Source of the DNA: Pseudomonas rhizosphaerae
GTDB taxonomy: Bacteria; Pseudomonadota; Gammaproteobacteria; Pseudomonadales; Pseudomonadaceae
Direction: 5' to 3'
Assembly: GCF_000761155.1 (NCBI RefSeq)
Contig: NZ_CP009533.1
Location: 248,001-312,000, forward strand
Length of the DNA stretch: 64,000 bases
Below the pieces are notes generated by a model. It saw only the letters and a program-made list of their open reading frames with translations. It did no database searches and was not told the DNA's origin. Every line of letters starts with the position of its first letter. Positions within the stretch are counted from its first letter, which is position 1. Positions 55,431 through 64,000 of this stretch are shown in pieces. The translations under genes and the position numbers were made by a program.

Positions 55431-57062
55431 TTACGCTCTAAGTGGGCCGTTAACGCCATCCGCCCCTATCAATGCCGTGATCTGTGCAACGGGTAGGGCT
55501 CGTCCGAACAGATAGCCTTGGGCGAAATCGCACTCATGTTTGACCAGCCACTCAGCCAGTTGCTCATGCTCCACGCCTTCGGCTGTGATCTGCATGTGCA
55601 AACTTTTGCCCAGGGCCAGGACGGCTTTGACCATGTCGCTTTGGTTCTTCAGGGAAGTGTCGAAGAAGGACCTGTCGATCTTGATTTTATCGATGGCCAA
55701 CTGAGTAAGGTGGTACAGGCCCGAATAACCCGTGCCGAAATCGTCCAGAGCGACACCTACACCCATCTCACGCAGCCGTTCGAGGTTCATTCGGGCACTT
55801 CCCATATTGGCGATGAGTGCATTCTCGGTGACTTCGACTTCCAGCTGAGCCAACGGAAAGTTGCCTTGCCGCGTGATCTGCTCCAGCCATTGCGGAAACT
55901 CGCTGCTTTCGATCATCGAGGACGTCACGTTAATCGCCAAGGTCAAGGCGCGTGGCCATTCTCGCGCTTGCGCAAAGGCTTGAATCAAAAGGCTCTCGGT
56001 CAATGGTTTGATCAAACCGAGCTCTTCGGTCAGCGGTATGAAATCCTGCGGCATGATGATGCCGCGTTCAGGGTGTATCCACCGAGCCAGGAGTTCGAAC
56101 CCCGCCAGGCGTTGATCGGGCAGGCTGACAATGGGCTGGTAGAATGGCTGGATCTGTTGCTTCTCTATGGCTTGGCGCAGCTCTTGCTCGAATCGCATCT
56201 GCTCGCGTTGCGCTTCTTCGAAGCTGGCTTCATAGAAGTGGAACACAGCGCGGCCGCTTTTCTTTCCTCGGTACATCGCTCCGTCGGCTCTCTGCAGCAA
56301 CGTCTCGGCGGCCGTACCGTCCTGCGGTGAAACAGCGATACCCAACGTCGCGCCCAAGGCCAAGCCTGGCAGCTCGGTGATTCCACTAGCGATCTTGGCA
56401 AGAATATTTTCTGCCAGCGTCGCCAGCTCGTGGCGGGAAAAATTACCCGTCACCGCCAGGGCGAATTCATCCCCTCCCAATCGTGCTACAGCTGCGTGCC
56501 AGCCACTGGTGACTTCACGCAGGCAATCGGCGACTGCACAGATGGCACTGTCACCCGCAGCATGACCATAGGTGTCATTGATGACTTTGAACCTGTCCAG
56601 GTCTATGAGAAACACTGCCGTTTCCTTGCCAGGCTGCTCCAGCCGTCCCGCGAGTTGCTCGTGAAAGACGCGACGGTTCAGGAGGCCCGAAAGCGGGTCG
56701 TGGCGAGCCAGCGAATCACTGTAGGCCTGGGCCTGCACCAGGTTGTTGTAGCTCAAGTGCAGGCGGGCAATCAGGCGCTTGAGGAGAACGAAGGGCATGA
56801 CCATCGCGAACACGGCAAACCCGGTTGAAGTCAGAACGAAGCGCCAGCGCTCGCTGGTTTCGAAATCCCCGTCGTAGGGCAGGTTGAGGACCCACATGAC
56901 AGTGGCTTCAAGCTTGAACTCCCATGCCACTGCCAGGAAGAAAATGGACAGCAGGTAGAAAGCGAGCAGGGCGTAGAGGTTGCTCCGCTCAAGATGCGGC
57001 GTGGGGATGACTGACATGGGTGCGCTCGTAGGGCAGGGTGGCCATGTGAGGTTATCGGTCAT
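55431..57062 (-). CDS. GGDEF-EAL bifunctional cyclic di-GMP protein
   Basis: The 543-residue protein (start uncertain; 57017 is an alternative) has two N-terminal helices (about 28-48 and 78-95), then a GGDEF domain with RLGGDEFALAV and an EAL domain. The EAL motif reads ELL (GFELLARW), keeping the metal-binding Glu; DDFGTGYSGL, TENALI, KIDRSF and AEGVEHEQ are intact. Both synthesis and breakdown are possible, with phosphodiesterase residues well preserved. It probably acts with the next gene, a cyclase. Confidence 0.93.
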   Translation of the reverse strand: MTDNLTWPPCPTSAPMSVIPTPHLERSNLYALLAFYLLSIFFLAVAWEFKLEATVMWVLNLPYDGDFETSERWRFVLTSTGFAVFAMVMPFVLLKRLIARLHLSYNNLVQAQAYSDSLARHDPLSGLLNRRVFHEQLAGRLEQPGKETAVFLIDLDRFKVINDTYGHAAGDSAICAVADCLREVTSGWHAAVARLGGDEFALAVTGNFSRHELATLAENILAKIASGITELPGLALGATLGIAVSPQDGTAAETLLQRADGAMYRGKKSGRAVFHFYEASFEEAQREQMRFEQELRQAIEKQQIQPFYQPIVSLPDQRLAGFELLARWIHPERGIIMPQDFIPLTEELGLIKPLTESLLIQAFAQAREWPRALTLAINVTSSMIESSEFPQWLEQITRQGNFPLAQLEVEVTENALIANMGSARMNLERLREMGVGVALDDFGTGYSGLYHLTQLAIDKIKIDRSFFDTSLKNQSDMVKAVLALGKSLHMQITAEGVEHEQLAEWLVKHECDFAQGYLFGRALPVAQITALIGADGVNGPLRA

Positions 57063-57247
57063 TCAAAGCAAGTCTTGACCCGATTTCGACCGATCTGTTG
57101 CCGGGCTGCACTCACAGCTCATCTGGCAACACACCTTGGTTTGCGGCATGCACATACCTACGGGCTTGAAAGACGAACGTTGTAAAAGCCTCTTCTTGCG
57201 GAAACCTCATGTAATAAACGTTAAGGCGCAGACGTCTCTTCCCGCTC

Positions 57248-57263
57248 ATTGTTGTACAACAAT
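57248..57263. promoter_or_regulatory. Perfect 16-bp palindrome over the -35 of the KaiC operon
   Basis: ATTGTTGTACAACAAT is a perfect palindrome in the region between the divergent GGDEF-EAL gene and the KaiC-like operon. It contains the TTGTAC -35 hexamer (57252-57257) of the rightward promoter. A repressor or quorum-type regulator could bind it. Confidence 0.65.
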
Positions 57264-57280
57264 AGGCAGATTCGTATACA
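57252..57280 (+). promoter_or_regulatory. Sigma70 promoter of the KaiC-like operon
   Basis: TTGTAC (57252-57257), a 17-bp spacer and TATACA (57275-57280) predict a start near 57287 and a leader of about 80 nt. In the leader AATTCTG (57307) and CAGAATT (57354) can pair around the only purine-rich element, and no ribosome-binding site sits just before the ATG. The rest of 57063-57247 shows no gene I would support. Confidence 0.6.
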
Positions 57281-57367
57281 TGAAAGTGTAGCCTGTATAA
57301 GAACTTAATTCTGCCGGGGAGCTTTGAAAGGTGTACCCTCAGTTCACATTTATCAGAATTTACCCTC

Positions 57368-57802
57368 ATGTCACCTGAAAGCGGAGCGAGCCAAAAAATC
57401 GCAGCAGCCCTGGCGTATCGGGTAGGTAGCCTCGTTGACCGCTCTCAAGTCGCTAGTGCGATTATCTCCATGTTCGAAGATATAAATGCCGCCCTTACGC
57501 CCATCATCGGACCCAAAGGCGTTGCTGCCTTATATCGGCGAAGTCTGTTTCTTTGCATGTCAACACATCCGATATATGCAGATAGATATAAAGGGCTCGC
57601 GGTAGCCATGAATTTGACTGAATTTCGCTCCATTTTAAGCGAGCAGGAAAAAACCGATGCAGTCTGTTTTAGCGAGCAATTGCTGAAAACATTCTATGAG
57701 CTCCTCGCCACCCTGATCGGACGATCACTCGCTGCACGATTGCTACTGGACGTGTGGGGAAACTTTCTTAGCGGCTCAGTTTCGCAGGACACACCACAAT
57801 GA
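57368..57802 (+). CDS. Unknown 144-aa helical protein, first gene of the KaiC operon
   Basis: The protein is mostly helical, with no signal peptide, and contains HPIYADRYKGLAVAMNL, then LLKTFYELLATLIGRSLAARLL and the tail WGNFLSGSVSQDTPQ. I do not recognise a family. There is no clear Shine-Dalgarno before the ATG and no better start upstream. Its TGA overlaps the KaiC-like start (ATGA), so the two are translated together, suggesting a partner or regulator of the ATPase. Codon use is less GC-rich in the first half than in the neighbours. Confidence 0.75.
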   Translation: MSPESGASQKIAAALAYRVGSLVDRSQVASAIISMFEDINAALTPIIGPKGVAALYRRSLFLCMSTHPIYADRYKGLAVAMNLTEFRSILSEQEKTDAVCFSEQLLKTFYELLATLIGRSLAARLLLDVWGNFLSGSVSQDTPQ

Positions 57803-59280
57803 GTACCAAAGTAACCATCAACCGCCTGAAGACCGGCGTGCCAGGCTTTGATGAAATCCTCGGAGGGGGGCTGCCCGAGTTTTCGTTCAACTTGATCGCG
57901 GGTCCACCCGGATGCGGGAAAACCACACTTGCCCATCAAATGATGTTTGCCTTGGCAACGCCTGAACGTCCGGCCATTTTCTTCACGGTGCTGGGTGAGC
58001 CACCGCTCAAAATGTTGCGCTATCAGCAACAGTTCGACTTCTTTGACGAAAGCGCCGTCAATACTTCGATTCGCTACGTGAACCTTGCAGACGATACGCT
58101 GGCCGGGGATCTGGACGAAGTGCTTCGGCGCATTGTCAGCGAAGTGGAAACCCATGCGCCCGCGTTGGTGTTCGTGGACTCGTTCCGATCCGTGGTGTTG
58201 GCCAGCGAAACTGAATGCAACCCCAACAATAACTTGCCGCAGTTCGTGCAACAGCTGGGCATGTTGATGACCACCTGGCAGGCAACGACATTCCTTCTGG
58301 GCGAGTACTTCAACGAGCTCGACAGCAACCCCATCTTTACCGTTGCAGACGGATTGATCTGGCTTCGACAAAGCGTGCAGCGCAACTCGATGGTGCGCAA
58401 GATGGAAATCATGAAGATGCGCGGGCAACCGACGCTGCCGGGGTTGCATACCTTCCGGATCGCGGAAAGCGGCGTCACTGTATTTCCGCCTGCGTCCGTG
58501 GGCACTCAGCAAAGTGATGAGCTGTTTCACGGTGCGCCCTCGCAACGGTTGAGCATGGGCGTGACCCACTTGGACGACATGCTCGGGGGAGGGCTCCCGC
58601 AGGGATATTCGCTGTTGATTGCAGGGCCTTCGGGCTCAGGAAAGAGTCTGCTGGCCGCCGCGTTTCTCGAGGAAGGCGCGCGGTGTGGCGAGAAGGGCGT
58701 GATAGCCGTTTTCGAACAAAGGCCAAACCACTTGCGCAGCCTGGAGCTGACCCGATTGATCAAAAACGATCAGGTGGGTGTGGTCGACAGGCGTGTGCCG
58801 GATCTGTCCATCGACGAAATCGTGCAGCAGTTGTTCAGCGAGATCCAGAGACTGGGCGCGACCCGCGTCGTGATCGACTCGTTGTCAGGTTTCGAGCTGG
58901 CGGTTGCACCCGCGTTTCGCGAGGATTTTCGGGAGTCCTTGTCCCGCATGGTGAGTGCTCTCACCGGAACGGGAGTGACCGTGCTCATGACGTCCGAGCT
59001 GGAAGACCGTTACAACGATCTGCGCTTCAGCCCTTACGGAACGGCGTTTCTAACCGATGCGATCATTGTGCAACGTTATATAGAAGTCGACAGTCGCCTG
59101 CAGCGCATCATGGCGGTCGTCAAAGTACGGGCAAGCGCGCATTCCGATGAGCTACGGATGTATCGCATCGATGATAACGGCGTGCAAATTGGCGGCAGGG
59201 TTCAAGGTCAGGAGGGACTGCTCGGTGGTCGACCGACTCGGCGTTATTCGATGTCACATTCTGGAGAAGATATCTCATGA
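57799..59280 (+). CDS. KaiC-like double-domain RecA-superfamily ATPase
   Basis: The 493-residue protein carries two KaiC-type ATPase domains. The first has Walker A GPPGCGKTT at about 35-43 and Walker B ALVFVDSFRS; the second has Walker A GPSGSGKS at about 276-283 and Walker B RVVIDSLSG. Each opens with the typical GVPGFDEILGGGLPE or GVTHLDDMLGGGLPQ. The Glu pair after strand 2 of each KaiC domain is reduced to one Glu here (VLGEPPL; AVFEQRP). There is no kaiB or kaiA beside it, so it is not a cyanobacterial-type clock by gene content. It lies between the 144-aa protein and a histidine kinase gene and probably signals to the kinase. Confidence 0.92.
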   Translation: MSTKVTINRLKTGVPGFDEILGGGLPEFSFNLIAGPPGCGKTTLAHQMMFALATPERPAIFFTVLGEPPLKMLRYQQQFDFFDESAVNTSIRYVNLADDTLAGDLDEVLRRIVSEVETHAPALVFVDSFRSVVLASETECNPNNNLPQFVQQLGMLMTTWQATTFLLGEYFNELDSNPIFTVADGLIWLRQSVQRNSMVRKMEIMKMRGQPTLPGLHTFRIAESGVTVFPPASVGTQQSDELFHGAPSQRLSMGVTHLDDMLGGGLPQGYSLLIAGPSGSGKSLLAAAFLEEGARCGEKGVIAVFEQRPNHLRSLELTRLIKNDQVGVVDRRVPDLSIDEIVQQLFSEIQRLGATRVVIDSLSGFELAVAPAFREDFRESLSRMVSALTGTGVTVLMTSELEDRYNDLRFSPYGTAFLTDAIIVQRYIEVDSRLQRIMAVVKVRASAHSDELRMYRIDDNGVQIGGRVQGQEGLLGGRPTRRYSMSHSGEDIS

Positions 59281-59289
59281 GAGGCCTTG

Positions 59290-60315
59290 GTGAATGACTC
59301 GAATGACACAAACGAGCGTGACGACAAGGAGGATGCTCACAGGCTGACTCCGACGGACCACAAGAAAAAGCGCCATGTTCTTGCCCACTTGGCCGCCCTG
59401 CAACGAGAGCTGCTCGAGGCTGAAACGGCGGCGGGCAATGGCGTACACATACAGCTGCTGGTCGAAGCCAATCAACGGCTCATACGCGCCGCTTTGGTTA
59501 CGCCCGATCTTCCGTCGGAATTCGAACCGATGACGCTCCGAAGCTTGCATCAAGAGATGCAGGAAGCCAACGAGCACCTGGTACTCGCTGCGCTGCGCGC
59601 GCAAAAGCTCCAGGCCGATGCCGAAAAATCACTGTCGCAACAGAAGAATGCGCTGGCTTCGGTGGTCCACGAAATGCGCAACCCGCTGACGCCGATCACT
59701 TTGCTCGCCCAGCGCATGCGCCAGACACCCAGTGACAATGTTCCGCAGATGTGTACGCTGATTGAAGGTCAGGTCAAGCATCTTTCGCGGATGATTGAAG
59801 ACTTGCTGGACATCTCCCGTGTGAGTACGGGCAAGTTGAGTTTGAATCGCACACCAGTAGATATCGTTTCCGTCCTCGCGGATGCAGTAGCCAATTGCGC
59901 ATCTTTGGTGTCGTCGAAAAAGTTGGAATTTGAAGTTTCGATTCCGCCGGGTGTGGTCATGGTAAGCGGTGACAAGGTTCGCATCATGCAGATCTTCACC
60001 AATATCATAACCAACGCCGCGAAATACACGCCCCGAAACGGCACGGTGACACTGAGCTGCATCGAGGCTGAAAAGTATCTCAGCGTCATTATCTCGGACA
60101 ATGGCATCGGCATACCTGCAAGCATACTTCCGCGCATATTCGATCCTTACGTCCAGGACGTCGAAGCCATCGGTTTCGATGGCTCGGGCTTGGGCATCGG
60201 GCTCACCGTAGTCAGGGAACTGGTGGATGCACACGGCGCCAGTATCGTTGCGCACAGTGAGGGTGCCGGGTTGGGTAGCCAGTTCACGGTTACATTCCCC
60301 GTAATCGAGGGATAA
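59290..60315 (+). CDS. Soluble histidine kinase of the KaiC operon
   Basis: With a GTG start (GAGAGG 5 nt upstream; TTG at 59287 is an alternative) the product has 341 residues. The N-terminal 115 residues are charged and helical with coiled-coil character (HLAALQRELLEAETAAGNG; LHQEMQEANEHLVL). HisKA follows with SVVHEMRNPLTPIT (His127), then HATPase with NIITNAAKYT, SDNGIGIPA and GSGLGIGLTVV. No membrane helix, PAS or KaiB-like domain is present, unlike SasA. It begins 9 bp after the KaiC-like gene; a response regulator is not encoded here. Confidence 0.92.
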   Translation: MNDSNDTNERDDKEDAHRLTPTDHKKKRHVLAHLAALQRELLEAETAAGNGVHIQLLVEANQRLIRAALVTPDLPSEFEPMTLRSLHQEMQEANEHLVLAALRAQKLQADAEKSLSQQKNALASVVHEMRNPLTPITLLAQRMRQTPSDNVPQMCTLIEGQVKHLSRMIEDLLDISRVSTGKLSLNRTPVDIVSVLADAVANCASLVSSKKLEFEVSIPPGVVMVSGDKVRIMQIFTNIITNAAKYTPRNGTVTLSCIEAEKYLSVIISDNGIGIPASILPRIFDPYVQDVEAIGFDGSGLGIGLTVVRELVDAHGASIVAHSEGAGLGSQFTVTFPVIEG

Positions 60316-60383
60316 AGCCTTTCAGCTATCTGCGTGTGCACCAGGCGCAGCCAGCTTGTTATGTCCGAGATCGGATCAGCCCA

Positions 60384-62594
<2,211 letters not shown>

Positions 62595-62610
62595 CAGCGC
62601 CGTGCTCCGC

Positions 62611-63609
62611 TCATTCAGGCACGTCTTGCGCATTGACGACCTTGGCCAATCGCACCACGGTCACGCCCGGGCCCAAGTGACGCAACGAGGGTTGAACCAG
62701 CACGCAGTTGTCGTAAGGCGTGACAATGGCCCGATCGCCGTCTGTCGCGATCACCGTGCCTGCTCTTTCGATCAACTCAAGGCCACGAAAATCGTCGCTG
62801 AAGCTGAAGTCCATGGTACTGGCTACCACGGCGTTGGTGACCTGCAAAAACCGCTGCTGTGTTGGCTGTAGAGGCGTCAGGAACGTGGCGACGTCGGTTT
62901 CCTCGACGGCGCCGGTGACCATCAAGAAGCGCGCGGCGATATCGCGCGCCACACGTTCGCTGCGCCGGGAAAAATGCTGGCCGGTTTCAATGAGCAACGC
63001 GTTTTTATGCGGCGTGGCATCACCGAAGCCTTGGTAATCGCGCATGCGCTTGCCGTTGGGGTGGCCGCCGTCGACGATGACCACCTCGGGCACGCCCAGC
63101 GCAGCGGCGAATTCCAGCCCTTTGCGACGCGCGCCGCTCATCATCACCGGCGGCGCTTCTTCGTGCATCGAATGGATGTCCAACAGAAGATCGACGCTGT
63201 CGATCACCGGCCGCAACGCGCGCGCCCGGTTCAGTTCGATGGATTCCTCGGCGCCCTCGAGCCGTTCGACCTGCCACACCCGGTTCATGTCTTCTTCGAC
63301 ATAGCGGGTGGCATCGATGTCCTGGGGATCGAAGCGTTCATAGGCTTCGACGTTACCGAACGCCAGCGTCAGACGGCCCTGGCGTGGTTTTATTCCTGCT
63401 TGCAACAGGGCATCCACGGTAATTGCACCACTGACTTCGTTGCCATGCGTCAGGGCCATGATCATTACATGGGGGCCTGGCTGGCCGCTGTCGAAAGTGT
63501 GCACATAGTCGATGCCATGGGTACCGGCCTGCCAGCGACTGATATCGGGGAATTCAACTTCCACTGGATAGGGCTGCAGCGTGGCACGGACTTGATCTAG
63601 GGTCTTCAT
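62611..63609 (-). CDS. M14-type zinc deacylase (succinylglutamate desuccinylase/aspartoacylase family)
   Basis: The 332-residue protein starts at MKTLDQVRATLQP behind GGAG. Zinc ligands are in LTHGNEVSG (His and Glu, about 57-60) and LLLDIHSMHE (His, about 147). Substrate-binding Asn-Arg in EDMNRVW and a late catalytic Glu in LLIETGQHF are present. Members remove acyl groups from N-acyl amino acids. The adjacent MHS-type permease on the same strand suggests a transport-and-hydrolysis unit; the substrate is unknown. Confidence 0.88.
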   Translation of the reverse strand: MKTLDQVRATLQPYPVEVEFPDISRWQAGTHGIDYVHTFDSGQPGPHVMIMALTHGNEVSGAITVDALLQAGIKPRQGRLTLAFGNVEAYERFDPQDIDATRYVEEDMNRVWQVERLEGAEESIELNRARALRPVIDSVDLLLDIHSMHEEAPPVMMSGARRKGLEFAAALGVPEVVIVDGGHPNGKRMRDYQGFGDATPHKNALLIETGQHFSRRSERVARDIAARFLMVTGAVEETDVATFLTPLQPTQQRFLQVTNAVVASTMDFSFSDDFRGLELIERAGTVIATDGDRAIVTPYDNCVLVQPSLRHLGPGVTVVRLAKVVNAQDVPE

Positions 63610-63687
63610 GGAAATCTCCAACGATAAAACATTACTTGGCTGGCCTATGGGATGGCTGGCGTATTTTTATATCGGGTCAAGTGCGGT

Positions 63688-64000
63688 TCACTGTGCCGGG
63701 GCACGGCGCATGCGACGACCCAGGACGATAACTGCGACGACACTGATCAGCGCCGTACTGGTCACATAAAAGCTGGGCGCCAGTTTGCTGCCCGTGATTT
63801 CAATCAGCCAGGTCACGATCAAAGGCGCAAAGCCGCCGAACAAAGTGACCGAAAAGTTGTAACTGAGCGCCAGACCGGTACCGCGAATACGCGTGGGGAA
63901 AATGTCCGCCAGCATGGCCGGAATAGGTCCAAGGCATGCGGCAATCAAGATCCCTACGATGGCTTGCACCCACAGCAAGGTGGTGACCGTGGGGTAGGCA
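63688..64000 (-). CDS. MFS permease, metabolite:H+ symporter type (partial)
   Basis: Only the C-terminal 100 or so residues are in the window; the gene continues past the right edge. IPAMLADIFPTRIRGTGLALSYN is the loop signature of the MHS (citrate/ProP-like) MFS group, followed by two helices and the basic tail GRRMRRAP. It is upstream of the M14 deacylase on the same strand with 78 bp between, so the two may form an operon. Confidence 0.88.
   Translation of the reverse strand, partial: AYPTVTTLLWVQAIVGILIAACLGPIPAMLADIFPTRIRGTGLALSYNFSVTLFGGFAPLIVTWLIEITGSKLAPSFYVTSTALISVVAVIVLGRRMRRAPAQ

Noticed and set aside
57112..57369. 85-codon frame opposite the KaiC operon promoter
   Set aside because: It covers the promoter and palindrome, has no ribosome-binding site and an unlikely composition.
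57799..59280. A true circadian clock of the KaiABC kind
   Set aside because: No kaiA or kaiB here, and the kinase lacks the KaiB-like domain of SasA; only the ATPase is clock-like.

Overview
The window looks like a chromosomal segment of a Pseudomonas of the P. putida type. This rests on the family content and neighbourhoods: aauRS next to aatJQMP, a DUF3509 protein, a DUF2897 protein, paired REP elements of the 'CGCGGGCAGAG...CTCCCACA' type, and pobA/pobR. The DNA is GC-rich, starts are mostly ATG with some GTG or TTG, and Shine-Dalgarno sequences are clear. Species identity is inference. I see no insertion sequence, integrase, prophage, rRNA or CRISPR array, and no clearly broken gene. The last gene runs off the right edge.

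Layout. 0-11.6 kb: mgtE (Mg2+ channel), a 1763-residue DUF6543/dermonecrotic-toxin-like protein facing it, metR divergent from metE, and an exported alpha/beta hydrolase followed by a REP pair. 11.7-18.5 kb: the acidic amino acid uptake locus aauR-aauS-aatP-aatM-aatQ-aatJ, read leftward, with a sigma54 promoter and a palindrome matching the known AauR motif upstream of aatJ. 18.5-22.2 kb: a glucarate dehydratase, its MFS permease and a divergent LysR regulator. 22.2-32.4 kb: housekeeping genes including a 55-aa DUF2897 protein, pyrF, an SDR, a BenE-like permease, a glutaredoxin-like protein, folE, an Smr protein, prmB and aroC. 32.4-39.6 kb: an MFS permease, an acireductone-dioxygenase-like cupin that has lost metal ligands, DUF3509, an ankyrin protein, an LtaS-type sulfatase, an RraB-like protein and small conserved genes. 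39.6-45.4 kb: a circularly permuted ATP-grasp/alpha-E/transglutaminase operon, a glutamine amidotransferase-like protein and a CorA-type transporter. 45.6-50.8 kb: a crotonase and tRNA-Ser(GGA), then an accessory-looking block (methyltransferase, HxlR regulator, SDR, EamA transporter, higBA). 50.8-60.3 kb: a YcaC-type hydrolase and a signalling cluster of a chemoreceptor, a diguanylate cyclase, a GGDEF-EAL protein and a three-gene KaiC-like ATPase/histidine kinase operon. 60.4-64 kb: pobA/pobR, an M14-type deacylase and the end of an MHS-type MFS permease.

Physiology. The transport and catabolic modules (glutamate/aspartate, glucarate, 4-hydroxybenzoate, perhaps an N-acyl amino acid) fit a metabolically versatile soil or rhizosphere bacterium. 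The least explained unit is the 57.2-60.3 kb operon: an unknown 144-aa protein, a double-domain KaiC-like ATPase and a soluble histidine kinase, translationally linked and driven from a promoter whose -35 lies inside a perfect 16-bp palindrome. Other points of interest are the ligand-less ARD paralogue, the coaxial nested palindromes before the HxlR gene, a likely sigma54 promoter for DUF3509, a minus-strand intrinsic terminator with no gene feeding it (possible sRNA), and a 112-bp spaced repeat carrying DnaA-box-like sequences.
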